The notes beneath the pieces were generated by a model. That model saw only the letters and a program-made list of their open reading frames with translations, did no database searches and was not told the origin of the DNA. This document shows, one piece after another, positions 11,195-23,450 of a DNA stretch of 64,000 nt. Position 1 is the stretch's first letter. Each line of letters starts with the position of its first letter. A program made the translations under genes and the position numbers. The stretch is from Rhizomys pruinosus (Eukaryota; Chordata; Mammalia; Rodentia; Spalacidae). The stretch spans positions 132,409-196,408 of the forward strand of contig VZQC01000373.1 in assembly GCA_009823505.1 (NCBI GenBank). Direction: 5' to 3'.

Positions 11195-11476
11195 ATTTAA
11201 TTCTTAGATTTAATTTAGTATGTGTTATGAATGTACTTTTGCATCGACAGTCTTGTTGGGCACCGCGTGTCGTAGATATTCTGCTGAGCGTGAGGTCAGA
11301 AGAGGGTCTCCCCGGATTTCCCCTGGAACTGGAAGTTTCCATGCGATATATTGGAGCTTCCAGAACGGTTCTTCGCCTACCCTATGAGTGGTGCTGGGGG
11401 ATCGAACCACAGGTCCTTGCAAGACAATTGGTCTGAGCCGCTCTTTAAACCGCTAGGCGACATCCGCTCCAGTCCC
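11195..11476 (-). mobile_element. Degraded B2 (copy A)
   Basis: From 'gtgttatgaatgtact' to 'catccgctccagtcccc', about 40 bp longer than a clean B2 because of scattered insertions. It pairs with 20130-20404. Confidence 0.7.
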
Positions 11477-11539
11477 CTAGTATCTGTTTTAATTAAATAA
11501 AAAATATATATATTTTGTTTGTGTATTTTTGATACTATG

Positions 11540-11690
11540 GTCTACCCTCTCTGGTTCTCGCTGGCGCTGGAGTCTCGCTATGTATATGACTCGCATCTTG
11601 GTCCCTGAACTCACAGAGAGCCCCGCCTTGCCTGCTTGCCTCCTGAGTGCGTGGGGTATTAAGGCAGTACAACACCACGCCTCAAGCGCG
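11540..11690 (-). mobile_element. Degraded B1 (copy A)
   Basis: B1 order is kept: 'ctcacagagagccccgcc', 'gagtgcgtggggtattaagg'. It pairs with 20460-20608. Confidence 0.55.
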
Positions 11691-11881
11691 TAGTATACTT
11701 TTTAGTACCCCTGGCAAACCTTTAAAGACTCAGAATGGCAAAGGGAAGAAATGTAACTTGTAGAGTTGGCTTCATCACTGGATGGATAGGTTTGAAGTGG
11801 AACCATAGTAAACTCCTTGCAGTGGCTACCGTGCACCGCTATGGGCGGTCATCAGCCAGCCGACGTCAGTCCTCTTCTTCT

Positions 11882-12080
11882 TTTTTTTTTATTTTTTGTT
11901 TTTTTTTGTCTTCAAGACAGGGTCCCCTGTAACCCCATGCCGTATCCTGGGAATACGTCGCTCTGTAAGATCAGGGCTGGCCTTGAGATACTCACTAAGA
12001 TCGGCCTGCCCATCTGCCCCTCCCCGTAGCAAAGGAATTAAAAGCGATGCGCCATCTGCAAATGCCCCTGCTCCCCCCAC
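11882..12080 (-). mobile_element. Degraded B1 (copy A)
   Basis: 'gtcttcaagacagggtcccctg' leads into broken B1. It pairs with 20805-21000. Confidence 0.6.
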
Positions 12081-12089
12081 GCCCTTTTT

Positions 12090-12383
12090 ATTTTTTTTTT
12101 TTTTTTTTTTATTATGTAGTGATGTTCTGTATGTGTGATGAATGTGTACTATTTGCAATGACAGGTTGTTTGCACCTTGTTGTCGTGCAATGTTTCTTGG
12201 ATGCCGTGGGAGTCAGAAGAGGGGTGTCGGGATTTCCTCCTGGGAACTGGAGTTTCTCCTGGATGGAGTTTTGGCACGGTTTCTTCAGCCTCGCCCAATG
12301 TGTGGGGTGCTGGGATCGAACCCCAGTCCCTTGCTTACGAAGTGGCCGGTGCTCTTAACCGCTAGGCCAATCTCTCCAGCGCT
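12090..12383 (-). mobile_element. Degraded B2 (copy A)
   Basis: Complete B2 with many single-base insertions. The clean partner is 21015-21258. Confidence 0.7.
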
Positions 12384-12511
12384 CACCTACGTGGGTTTTT
12401 TTTTTGTGTTCACTTTTTATTCCTTGATTGGTATATTTTAGAATACTACACTCATAATAAAAGTTTTGCCTATTAAAAAAGATAAAATATTCTTTTTTTA
12501 AAATAAAGATT

Positions 12512-12830
12512 GCCTGGGGCGTGGAGGCAGGATAGGCTCAGGCTACGGTTATTAGAGCTATCGAACGCTGATTCATGCCAGAGGACCCGGGTTACGATTC
12601 CCAGAACCCATAGCCAGCCTTAAAGAACGTCTTGTAACCAGTGTGGTTGCAACTTCTGCGGAAGGCAAGAGCAGGCTGCGAATCTCCTGAGTTTTAAGGC
12701 ACCAGCCAGTGACTACAGAGTAGCCCAGCTGCTGGTCCCTAGAACTCGGCTATGTAGACCAGGCCTGTCCTTGACCCTTCCTAGAGTGTTTGGGATTAAC
12801 AAACCTGTGGCCACCATGCCGCCACACTTT
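12512..12830 (+). mobile_element. Degraded composite SINE (copy A)
   Basis: Noisy reading of the B2-head/B1 composite at 21364-21645, with the same junction ('aaagaacgtcttgtaacca'). Confidence 0.6.
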
Positions 12831-12944
12831 TTCTCTTTTTCATATATTTTTTTTTTTTTTTGTTTTATTTATGTGACGTTGGAGATAGCATGAGTGCCTC
12901 AGCAGTTTAAGAGCACTACGGGCATGGTTCTTTGACTTTATTTT

Positions 12945-13105
12945 TGAGACAGGGTACCTACCTCTGTAGCCCCATGGTCTATGTGCCGGGTAATACTCAC
13001 GTGATATAGGACCAGGCTTGCCCTCAACCCCTCTTAGAGTTTTGCCCCGCCCTCTGCCTTCCCAAGAGATTGTTAGGATAAAGGTGCATGCCGACCAAAT
13101 GCCTG
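12945..13105 (-). mobile_element. Degraded B1 (copy A)
   Basis: 'gagacagggtacctacctctg' and downstream B1 landmarks. The clean partner is 21711-21851. Confidence 0.55.
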
Positions 13106-14189
13106 TCGGTGTAATGACATAAACATCTTTATTAACTTGCGAGTTTAGTGACTTTCTTCTCTTGAAATTTGGAAATAATCACAAGTTTTACAGTGGATTT
13201 TCAAAAATCTAGCAGGAAACAACATGTCTTTTAAGATAGGAATTTTCAAGCTACAGAGTCTAGATGCCTTGAAAACTTTACTTTGGAACCTATTTTTTTT
13301 TTTTTTTTTTTTTGAGCTTGGAGAGGGGACGTTTCTTTTCAAAAAGACATCATGTCAGTTATTCATCTCCAAAACAGTTGCACTTGGGATTCTTTGCTTT
13401 CTCCCAGTTGCACGCCTATAGAGACCAGCCACAACAGATGGAGAGTAGCAGAAGAAGCTTAGAAAGTAAACCTGCAAGGAACGCACACCATTGCAGAACC
13501 TCACTGAAACTACCTTCACTGAACCACTGAGCAAGCATGGCGATGGGGTGGGAGGAGGATTTTGGAAAGATCAGCATAACTTGCTAAGCCTATAGACTGC
13601 AAGAAAGTCCTCTCACAGGCGGACAAGCGTGGCCAGGGAAGCCCAATTGCCCCCCAAAGTCAGAGTTTCAAAATAATATAAAGCTTTTAAAGTTTTGTAC
13701 GAAGCTATTTAAGATTATTTCTCCTAGCAACAGAAAATGGATAGAGCGAAAAATGAGACCAGCCACTTTCAGATGTCAGCTTTCAGAGGAGGGATAATGA
13801 AATACGGACGGCCTGCAATCGTGTGCGACACAGACAGGGAACCTTCTGTTCTCTCCTTTTATCTTTGGAGGCAGGAAAGCATACTCAGCCTCAACACACC
13901 CCAGGAGGTACATGATCTGTGTGGAGCATTGTGGGAAGGTGTAAGGAGGAGATGAAGTTTTTGGGTCTACCTTGGGCTGGAGTTGTTGTAAGAGTTACTC
14001 CCTAGCATTTAGTACAAGAACCCCTGGGGCGAAAACTAGTGGAGAAGGGTGTGTCCTCCAGAAGGTGTCCACCATCTATAAATTTGGTTCACAATTGAGA
14101 AAGAAGAATAAAATGAGGAATAAAGGTTTGGTCTCCAAAGAATATCTAAAACTGAAACACCTTTGTGAGCCTGGTTGCGTGTTTTTTTT

Positions 14190-14560
14190 TTTTTTTGAAT
14201 TTTTTATTTATTAGATTTATTAGGTGACTAAAATGTTACTGCATTAGGCTGAAAGTTTCCCTTCCAAAAGGAGAACACGGAATCTCTATACATGTTTTAT
14301 TTTTAATCCTTTACTTTATATTATTTGTATGTTAATCGAACTGGACTGTTACCGACATGTGCGGTTCTGTCGTACCCTGTCGATGGCCTTGGCCGCGGAG
14401 TGGTCAGAAGGTAGGCATCGGATTCTCCGGAAATGAAGTTAAAGAAACAGGTTTACTCCCAAGCCACCATGTGGGGTGCTGGGGATGTGAACGCCCGGGT
14501 TTCCTCTGCCAAAGCCAGTCTGCCGTCCTGTAACACACTTAGCTAATCTCCCTCACCGCA
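14190..14560 (-). mobile_element. Degraded B2 (copy A)
   Basis: Broken B2 between the Tpm3-related segments. The clean partner is 22870-23089. Confidence 0.55.
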
Positions 14561-14967
14561 CGAGAAAAAGCGATGATTATAGGTTTGCTTGGTACCAAGC
14601 TGCCCACCAGATATATACTTGAACTGTTACAAATTGCCTGGTTACAACAAAAGTCATCACACAATGTGTTCCATATCACAACTGCCATCACCGACCACTT
14701 TAGCTTTGTGATCTACTTTTCCTTAAATGTTGTTCCTGAAAGTGCCCACCGCCCTTCCAGCTCGGGAACCCTCTGGGAAGGTGCAATGACACCGTTTTGG
14801 TGAAAGACATGAGAGGTAGAAGCTGGCCAAAAGGAAGAGGCAGCCTTCAGTTTCATCAAGGTCCAGCGTTCTGGGGGGGCTGGCCCCCTTCAGGCCCCGT
14901 ACGAAGGTCAGCTTCTCGCGGGGCTGGCCTCATAGGCCCCCAGTTCGGGCTGGAGGGAGAGTGAGCT

Positions 14968-15768
14968 TGCCATCTCCATTCATGTCCACCAGGAGTCCTG
15001 CTTCGAACAATCCTTTTGTGTACGGAAAGTTATTTCCTTCTCTGGTGCAGTACTTCAGCTGTATCTATTTGCTAAGAACATCTCAGTGTTTCGTCTTTTT
15101 TTTTTTTTTTTCTTTTTTCGTGGCCTCTTCGAGCACAGGTCCCTCTCCTCCTTGAGTTTATTAATAAGAGTTTTATTTCTTCTCATCGAGTATTTGTTTT
15201 TTCTTCTTTTTGAGAGTAATTTTTCTTTCACCAGCACTCAAGAAACACTTAAGGTTGCTGGGCCCACAGTGCTGGATGCTGCTCATCCCATCCCCCTCAG
15301 CCCGGGACTCTGCCTGCCTCAGCTTTGTTCCCCTGTTACATGCCAAGTCTCCTTCAGTAATCAACCAAAACTTGACTCACCCTTTCTACTTCCTACCTTC
15401 CCTCTTCTGCAGCTGTCTTTGTGAGCTGGTATTCCTGGAGTTGCATCTTTTTCTTCATTCTTTTAAAGCCCACTAGTTTTCAATGACCTTCAATGGCTGC
15501 CCTCACTCATCATCAGTAACCTTTGCCGTGCCTTCCCTCTAGCTTCTGCAGAGGCCCCGTGCCCAGTGCCTCCTGAGCACAGTTTCAGCTCCTACGTCAA
15601 CCAGCTGGGTTCTGTGGTAAGGAAGGCCACCTCAGCCTTCAGCCCTGCCCCAGGCCCCCCCTTTCTCCCTCTGCCCTTCCCACTGGAGGTGCATACCGCC
15701 CTCCTCGTTGCCCTGCTGCGCCTGTCTGTGCTTCGAACCTCCGATGGTGGGTGAGGTCCCGGCCCCAT
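14968..15768 (-). pseudogene. Tpm3 processed pseudogene, noisy duplicate (copy A)
   Basis: Same retrocopy as 23451-24166, read with many extra bases. The start ATG is at 15768-15766 and the last Met codon of the tropomyosin frame at 14973-14971. Because this block is an assembly duplicate, it should not be counted as a second pseudogene. Confidence 0.7.
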
Positions 15769-16069
15769 GGTTGCCCAGCCTCAGCTGGCTTTGGTATCTC
15801 AGTTTCCATATCTCTTCTGTTCGGGTGTGCCAGCGCTTCCTCAATCCGGCCTCTAGAAACAATGTATCTTTGACTTCATGCCTACAAATACAACTGTTTT
15901 TGTATTGAAGAAGAGAAGAATGCGAAACTTTTTTTTTTTTTAATCTCCAAGTTAATACCTGCCAAAACACATACACGAGTTCTTCTTCAGAAGGTTCTTA
16001 GAGGCCAATACTGTTGAATTTGAATAAAAGATTGTTTGACTTTTATCTGACAGGAGGCGCAATTGAAGG

Positions 16070-16372
16070 GTTTTTTATTTATTAAATTATTTTAAAACAC
16101 ATTATTATTATTTTGGTTGGTTTATGAATATCCTGTTACTGCATGCGCATTAACGTCTGTTGCGCCGTGTTCGTGCAATGCCCGGAGGGTCAGTAAGATG
16201 GGGTCGGAGCCCCTTTGGAACTGGAGTTTTGCTTCCTAGGAATTGGTAGGTTTTCAGATGGTTTCTTGGGCCACCAACGTGGTGCTGGGGAATCGATCCC
16301 AGGGTCCTCGGCCAAAGAAGCGGTGCGGCACTCTTAACCGCTTAGGCCCATCCTCTCCAGCCCCCCAATTTA
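16070..16372 (-). mobile_element. Degraded B2 (copy A)
   Basis: Ends 'catcctctccagcccccc'. The clean partner is 24465-24707. Confidence 0.65.
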
Positions 16373-16499
16373 AAGGGCTTTTTAAACATGAATTGATGGC
16401 GCCACGATGTTTTTAAAAACTGTTTCTTTGTAGTTTTACTGGAGATGGATTTGAGAAGACATTAGTAAAGACAGGAAGAACAATTAAGAAATTGTTTGA

Positions 16500-16660
16500 A
16501 CTGGGTGTGGTGGCAACCACACGTTTAATTCTAGCCACTTGGGAGGACAGAGGCAGGCAGAAATCTTTGTGAATATCCAAGTGCCCATCCTGGGTCCTAC
16601 AGAGATGCAGTTTCACGGACAGCCTGGGGACTACAGGGACACTCTGTCTTTTAAAAAGAA
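16500..16660 (+). mobile_element. Degraded B1 (copy A)
   Basis: 'gggtgtggtggcaacca' to 'ctctgtcttttaaaaag'. The clean partner is 24836-24988. Confidence 0.65.
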
Positions 16661-17199
16661 TGAAAAAAAATTGGTTTATAATAGGATGATGTTTCTGAAA
16701 CTAGGGAATTGATTGTAGAATTCAGGGGGGTGCCGAATGTGAGATTTGTACGGGAGATGAAATTGGAAGGCAGGAAATGTGGATGATTGAAAGAAGACAG
16801 GGAGAAATGAAAGGAGTTTATTTGTCCAAGGAGAGGGAATAGTTATGAAATGATAGCTTTGCTGTTAGATTTGTTGTGGGTTGCAATGTTTGTACGTGTA
16901 GGGTTGTAAACTGTTGCATGTGTGTCCTAGTTGGGTCAGCTTCAGATGTCATTCCTCAAGAACTGGTCCACCCTTATGTGTGTCATTCTTCCCACTCTAC
17001 CGCAGACTTCCCTTATTTATTTTTGTTTTTTATTCTTGTATTTGTATTACATCTTTACAGTAAGCATACTTAACCCTCCCCCCCCCCACATCTTCCTCTT
17101 ATCTTTATTTTATCCGCTTTTCTTTCAACGTTCCATGGTCCTCAACCCTCCGTTTTTTTTAGGTTTTTTTCTGGTTTTTTGTGTTTTTTTTTTATTTTT

Positions 17200-17370
17200 T
17201 ATATGTGGTGCCATGACCTTTCGAGCCACTCAGGCAAGTCAAAGGCAAAGGTCGGATCCTGCGTTTTGAGTTTCAAGGACCCGCAGCCCCCCTAGGTCTA
17301 CAGCAGTGGAGTTCACAAGACAGCTGGGGGCTAGTACAGGGAGAACCACGTCCTCAAAAAGCAACCACAG
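17200..17370 (+). mobile_element. Degraded B1 (copy A)
   Basis: 'gtggtgccatgacctttcg' through 'gggagaaccacgtcctc'. The clean partner is 25455-25590. Confidence 0.55.
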
Positions 17371-17374
17371 ACAC

Positions 17375-17580
17375 TTATTTTTATTTTATGTATATATGCG
17401 CGTATTGCGCACCTGCATGTATTAATGCACCGTTTGTTGTGCGAATGCTCAGGGAGTTAGACAGAGGGCATGGAACTGGGAGTTACAGACAGTTGTTAGC
17501 CGACATGTGAGTGCTGGGGCTTGAAGTCGGGTCCTCTATAAGAGCAAAAAAAAAAAAGACAGCCCCAGTGACTCTGGTAA
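17375..17580 (-). mobile_element. Degraded B2 (copy A)
   Basis: Short B2 without the usual mid-part, as in the clean partner at 25600-25795. Confidence 0.55.
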
Positions 17581-17780
17581 CTAACCCCTAGGGAGCATTC
17601 TCCTTCCCAGGCCCGTGTGCCGGTAGTATGGGGATAACAGGGAGCACAAGTGGGTGGAGAAACGGGCGGTGGCCCTGACCAAACAACGAAAACAAAAAAC
17701 AAAAAACAGAAAACCTGGAGTCCTAGTTAATGCTAGGCTGGCCAGCCGCTTTGGTGGGTAAGGCCCCATCCCACCTGGGC

Positions 17781-17781
17781 N
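17781..17781. other. Single N: join between the two copies
   Basis: Copy A ends and copy B restarts at this base. 'ttactatatgattgttcccagcc' right of it matches 'ttcattgatgtccccagcc' near 8953. Confidence 0.9.
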
Positions 17782-18502
17782 TTACTATATGATTGTTCCC
17801 AGCCTTTTGGCAGTTTTTACACAATCGTGGTTGATTGAGTTTTTACGGAGTGACCATGGCTGTAATATATATTTCAGCACAAATCTTTTTTATTCAGAGT
17901 ATAGTGAATTCAGGAATATATTTTTGTCTGCCTGGCTTTGTTTTGTTCTAGAGATCCTTTGAATGGTGCTTAACGTCATCCAATATTCAGATCATTAAAA
18001 TGGATCCTATGCTTTACGTTTCACCACCGAGATCAGCAGATATTTCTTCAGAAGATACTTTATCAGGTTTTAGTTTTGTGTTATTCAAGTTTCCAAGGTT
18101 CATGTATTATTTTATTTAGTTTATTTGTATTGTAAAGTTTTTATTGATCTTTATTTGGTATTTTATTTTTAATTTTATTTATTATTTATTTTATTTCTAA
18201 TTTCATTTCATTTATTTATTTTATTTTTATTTTATTATTTATTTGGGTCTTTTTGAGACAGGGTTCGCCCTTTAAGTTCCAGCTGGCATGGAGCCTGCTA
18301 TGTAGACCAGGCGTCTGGGTCTAGATTGTTACGGCAGAGAGAAAGAAAAGAAAAGTCAAAATAAGGCCAGAAGCGTAGTGTAGGCAGCATGCCTTTTAAT
18401 CTTAGCACTTGGGAGCAGAGGCAGCAGATCTTGTGCGGTTCAGAGGCCAGCTGCTGGCGTTACAGAGTAGTTCTGCAGTAGATCAGCTGGGGCTTCAGGG
18501 AG

Positions 18503-18533
<31 letters not shown>

Positions 18534-20129
18534 AAGAAATAAATTATAAGGAAAGAAAATCACAAGTATACATAACGATTTATAAAGTGTATCTGGAAGC
18601 CAGGCAATGAGTTGGATACGCCTTTAATACCAGCATGTCAGGAAGCAAGGATGGCAGATTTCTGCTGAGTCACAGACACGACTCTGTGAGTTCTCTTACC
18701 GTCCCGACCTTAAGGCAGGTGGACTAAAGGTCAAGTGTTGCTTCACTACACTCCAGCTTTATGAGTAGTTTGGTTTAAATAGAATTATTTTTAGTGTTTT
18801 TTTTTTTTTTTCCGCCTTTTGTTTTTGATGGTATTTTATCAGGAGGTCAGGAGGTTTCCCCTTTTAGTCCCATTGCTATGTCCTGCGTAGCTGTTCGGCT
18901 ATTGCATTAGATCCAGAGCGTCGGCTCTTGAAAAGCTCACAGAGATCCGCCTACCCTCCTGCGGTTCTCCGTAGTGCTGGTATGATTTTAAAAGGTGCCC
19001 GCTACCACCATTCGCCGTTAGCGCTTGGTGTGCCGATCCTTTAAATCCTGAGCATCTCGGGATAGCGCAGAGGCTCGTGCGTGATTGCTCTGGTGATTCA
19101 ATGGTCCAGGCCTGTTGTTACGATGGGTAGTGAGTCAGGACAGCTGCTGGCTTGAACAGGAGGGACCTGTGTTCTTGAAAAAGTACCAGAGAGGAAAAAA
19201 AAAGACAATACTATTTATTACTCAGGAGTCTTTGATGTGCATTCCAGGTTTGGTGTGACGGGTCCTTATGTTTAGCCTTGAACTGGCAACAAAAGACTTG
19301 AATTAGATGCCTGATTTTCAATTCCTGTTGCAGTCTGGGTTTAACAGGGAGTGGGCGTGTTGGTATGCGCTGTTAACTACTGTTTGTGCTTCATGCGTTT
19401 GAAGGATTGGTGGTGATCCACTGTAGCCCCAAGAGTGGGCTTTGGATACTCATCTACTGTTGTCTTAGCGAATCTCATAGTTGTACTTGTATAGTCCTTT
19501 ATTAGCGAGTCGGTGTTGTGGGTTCTCTGTGTTGAGGTGATAGACTGCACTGCCTCAACTGTCTTGGTGTTCGTGTATGTCTGGGGTATTGTATAAGAGT
19601 GTCAGAGAAATCATCAATACAACTGACTACATTTGATGGGGTTCTTATTTTTTTTTATTTTATTATCAGCATGGTATTAAATAAGAAAATTCTCTTAATT
19701 CTTTGTCCTGTTACCCGTCGGTCAGAGTTGAACTGTGGCGAGTGAATCTCTTCTTCTGCCATGTATGTGTACTAGGATTTGATCAGGTGGTCAGGCTTTT
19801 GGTTGACAAGTGCTGTTAATGCCTGTCTGAGCTCTTCACATGAGTATAAGAATCATTAGATTTCCTAGAAGGAAAATTAGTTCATTGATTAATACCTACC
19901 AAACAAATCCCGAAACTACATGCTTTTGACCCTTTCATTCTGTCCTCGGATTAACGTGCTGAAACTGTCTGGTAAGTTAAAGGAATGATTTTTTTTTTTT
20001 TGTCTCATGGTTTACCGAGAAACTGAGGCTGAGAAACTATGTATGGCATCTACATGGATAACAAATTCGAGAAATTAAGTGCTTATGGTGTTTTTCTTCT
20101 TTGTCTCTTAATTGTTTATTCTTTTTAAT

Positions 20130-20404
20130 TTAATCTTATTATATTTAGTATGTGTATGAATGTACTTTCTGCCATCGAAGTCTGTTGCACCACGTGTCGT
20201 AGATATGTCTGCATGAGGTTGAGTTCAGAAGAGGGTCCACGAGTTCCCCTGGACACTGGAAGTCTTCCACTCCGATTATATTGGTGTCTTCCAGAACGGT
20301 TCTTCTGCCTCCTCATGGGTGGTGCTGGGGATCGAACCCAGGTCCTATGCAAGAACAATTGTGCTGAGCGCTCCTTAAACCGCTAGGCCATCCGGCTCCA
20401 GCCC
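20130..20404 (-). mobile_element. B2 SINE, noisy (copy B)
   Basis: Duplicated-form B2 with moderate indel noise, counterpart of 11195-11476. Confidence 0.75.
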
Positions 20405-20459
20405 CTAGTATGCTTTTTAATTAAAAAAAAATATATATATTTTTTTTGTATTTTTGAAC

Positions 20460-20608
20460 TATGGTTTCACCCCTCTCTGGTCTCGCTGGCCCTGGAGGTC
20501 TCGCTATGATATGACTCGCATCTTGGTCCTGACTCACAGAGACTCCCGCTCTTGCCTCTGCCTCCCTGAGTGCTGGGGTATTAAAGCAGTACAACACCAC
20601 CGCTCAAG
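20460..20608 (-). mobile_element. B1 SINE, noisy (copy B)
   Basis: B1 landmarks 'ctcacagagactcccgctc' and 'gagtgctggggtattaaag', still with indels. Confidence 0.6.
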
Positions 20609-20804
20609 CTGCGTAGTAATCTTTTTAGTACCCCTGGCAGAACCTCTTGAAAGACTCAGATGGCAAAGGGAAGAAATGTAAACTTGTAGAGTGTGCTTCA
20701 TCACTGGATGGAATAGGTTTGAAGTGGAACCATAGTAACTCCTTGCATGTGGCTACCGTGCACCGCTTTGGCGTCATCAGCAGCCGACGTCAGTCCTCTT
20801 CTCT

Positions 20805-21000
20805 TTTTTTTTTTTTTTTTTTTTTTGTCCTTCAAGACAGGGTCTCCCTGTAGCCCCATGGATTTCACTGTGGATATGCGTGCTCTGAAGATCAGGGCTG
20901 GCCGTTGAGATACTGCACTAAGATCTGGCCTGCTCTGCGCCTCGTCCGTAAGCAGGATTAAAAAGCGTGCGTACCATCCGATGCCCCGTGCTCCCGACGG
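20805..21000 (-). mobile_element. B1 SINE, noisy (copy B)
   Basis: Long T-run, then 'cttcaagacagggtctccctg'. The 3' half is still broken. Confidence 0.7.
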
Positions 21001-21014
21001 CTTTTTTTTTTTTT

Positions 21015-21258
21015 TCTCTTTAATATTTTTATTTATTTCTGTATGTGTATGAATGTACTGTCTGCATGCAGGTTTGTGCACCTGTGTCGTGCAATGCCGT
21101 GGAGGTCAGAAGAGGGTGTCGGATTCCCCTGGAACTGGAGTTCTCCTGGAATTGGAGTTTTGGACGGTTCTCAGCCGCCATGTGGGTGCTGGGGATCGAA
21201 CCCCAGTCCTCTGTAAGAGTGGTCGGTGCTCTTAACCGCTAGGCCATCTCTCCAGCCC
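21015..21258 (-). mobile_element. B2 SINE (17-bp-duplicated form)
   Basis: Clean and nearly consensus, with the doubled 'ggaactggagtt/ggaattggagtt' unit. This is the first clean repeat of copy B. Confidence 0.9.
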
Positions 21259-21363
21259 CACCACGTGTTTTTTTATTCAGGCATTTTATCTTCTGGATGA
21301 GAAGGAACACACTCTAAAAGTTTTGCTTAAAAAGATAAAATATTCTTTTTTAAAATAAAGATT

Positions 21364-21645
21364 CCTGGGGCTGGAGAGGTGGCTCAGCGGTTAAGAGCAC
21401 AGACTGATCCTGCAGAGGACCCGGGTTCGATTCCCAGAACCCACATAGCAGCTAAGAACGTCTTTAAGCCAGTTGTGGCACTTGGGAGGCAGAGGCAGGC
21501 GGATCTCTGAGTTTAAGGCCAGCCAGGACTACAGAGTGAGCCCCAGCTGGTCTAGAACTCGCTATGTAGACCAGGCTGGCCTTGAACCCTCCCAAGTGTT
21601 GGGATTAAAAACCTGTGCCACCATGCCCAGCAACTTTTACTCTTT
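21364..21645 (+). mobile_element. Composite SINE: B2 head fused to B1, partly inverted
   Basis: The B2 head (21364-21455, with a clear B box 'gggttcgattccc') runs through 'agctaagaacgtctttaa' straight into B1 sequence ('gccagttgtggcacttggg'). The B1 reads forward to about 21545 and then as an inverted B1 3' half to about 21632. The head-B1 junction is the same as at 57005. Confidence 0.7.
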
Positions 21646-21660
21646 TTCAAAAAGTATTTT

Positions 21661-21706
21661 ATGGGACTGGAGAGATGGCCCAGCAGTTAAGAGCACTGGC
21701 TGTTCT
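21661..21706 (+). mobile_element. B2 head fragment
   Basis: About 46 bp of B2 head ('gggactggagagatggccc ... ctggctgttct') abutting a B1 on the other strand. Confidence 0.7.
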
Positions 21707-21710
21707 CTTT

Positions 21711-21851
21711 TGACTTTTTGAGACAGGGTCTCCCTGTAGCTCCAGCTGTCCTGGAACTCACTATATAGACCAGGCTGCCCTCAACTCTTAGAGTTTGCCT
21801 GCCTCTGCTTCCCAAGTGTTGGGATTAAAGGTGCATGCCACCATGGCCTGG
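21711..21851 (-). mobile_element. B1 SINE
   Basis: Nearly complete, from 'tttttgagacagggtctccc' to 'gtgcatgccaccatggcctgg'. Confidence 0.88.
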
Positions 21852-22869
21852 TGTAAACATAAACATTTATAACTGCAGTTTTAGACTTTTCTCTTTGAAT
21901 TTGGAAATAATCACAAGTTACAGTGGATTCTCAAAAATCTCACAAGATCTTTTAAGATAGGAATTTCAGCTACAGTCTAGATGCTGAAAACTTACTTTGG
22001 GGAACTTTTTTTTTTTTTTTTTTGACTGGAGGGACTGTTCTTTCAAAAAGACACATGTCAGTATTCAGTCTCAAAACAGTTGCACTATGGGATTCTTTCT
22101 CCCAGTTGGCCCCTAAGAGACCACAACAGAGGAGAGTACAAAGAAGCTTAAGTAACCTGCAGGACGCACACCTTGCAGAACTCACTGAAACTACTCACTG
22201 AACCACTGAGCAGTGGCATTGGGTGGGGAAGATTTGAAAGATCAGCATACTGCTAACCTATAGACTGCAAGAAATCCTCACAGCGGACAGCGTGGCCAGG
22301 GAAGCCCAATGCCCCCAAATCAGAGTTTCAAAATAATATAAAGCTTTTAAAGTTTTGTACGTAAGCTATTTAAGATTTCTCTAGCACAGAATGATAAGAG
22401 CACAATGAGACAGCACTTCAGAGATCAGCTTCAGAGGGGGAAATGAATTACGGACGGCTGCATCAGTGGCACAGACAGGACCTTCTTTCTCTCCTTTTTG
22501 GAGGCAGGAAAGCACTCACCTCAACACTAAGGGGTACATGATCTGTTGTGAGCATTGGGAAGGGGGTAGAGAGGAGATAAGTTTGGTCTCTGGGCTGGAG
22601 TTGAATGGTAGAGTACTTGCCTAGCATGTACAAGACCCTGGGCACTAGGGAGAAGGGGTGTCTCAGAGGTGTCACCATCTTAATTTGGTCACATTGGATG
22701 AAAAAAAAAAGAGGATAAAGTTGTCCAAAGATATCTAAAACTGAAACCTTTGCAGCCTGGTGCTGTTTTTTTTTTTAATTTTTATTTATTATATTTTATG
22801 TGTATGAATGTACTGCATTAGGCTGAAAAGTTACCTTCCAAAAGTGAGAAAGGAATTATTATTGTTTTT

Positions 22870-23089
22870 TTTTAATTTTATTTATTTTGTATGTGTATGA
22901 ATGTACTGTCCGCATGTAGGTCTGTGTACCCATGTCGTGCAATGCCGCGGAGGTCAGAAGGGGCATCGGATTCTCCTGGAAATGAAGTTCAAGACGGTTC
23001 TCAGCCACCATGTGGGTGCTGGGGATTGAACCCGGGTTCTCTGCAAGAGCAGTCTGCGCTCTTAACCACTAGGCTATCTCTCCAGCCCC
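22870..23089 (-). mobile_element. B2 SINE in the Tpm3 pseudogene region
   Basis: Short-form B2. The flanks GAGAAAGGAATTATTA (about 22847-22863 and 23090-23105) are the TSD, so it landed after the retrocopy. Confidence 0.88.
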
Positions 23090-23450
23090 GAGAAAGGAAT
23101 TATTAGGTTGCTGCTTCCAAGCTGCAGAATTACTTAGAATGTTACAAATGCCTGGTACAACAAAAAAGTAATCACAAATGTGTCCATCACAACTTGCATC
23201 AAAGACACTTTGCTTTGTGCTTACATTTCCTTAAATGTTGTTCCTGAAAGTGCCCCACCCCTTCCAGCTGGAACTCTGGGAAGGTGCAATGACAGTTTGG
23301 TGAGAAGACATGAGAGGTAGAGAGTGGCAAAAGGAGAGAGCAGCCTTCAGTTTCAAGGTCAGCTTCTGGGGGGCTGGCCTCAGGCCCAGTCAAGGTCAGC
23401 TTCTCGGGGGCTGGCCTCAGGCCCAGTCAGGGCTGAGGGAGGAGTGAGCT

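Larger units (their letters stand above)
8950..17780. repeat. First copy of a falsely duplicated block (copy A)
   Basis: Aligns end to end, in the same order and orientation, with 17782-25924. Anchors: 8981/17815 (tttacacaatcg), 11734/20659, 13671/22331 (aaataatataaagctttt), 15766/24164 and 17101/25383. The offset shifts from about 8925 to 8144, so copy A is roughly 13% longer in its right two thirds. Sequence is clean to about 9360 and indel-ridden from there to the N. Confidence 0.85.

Noticed and set aside
12047..12441. Frames of 62-103 codons
   Set aside because: Noisy B2 of copy A translated in three frames.
15566..15976. Open frames of 60-114 codons on both strands in copy A
   Set aside because: They lie over the noisy reading of the Tpm3 pseudogene; frames are shifted by inserted bases.
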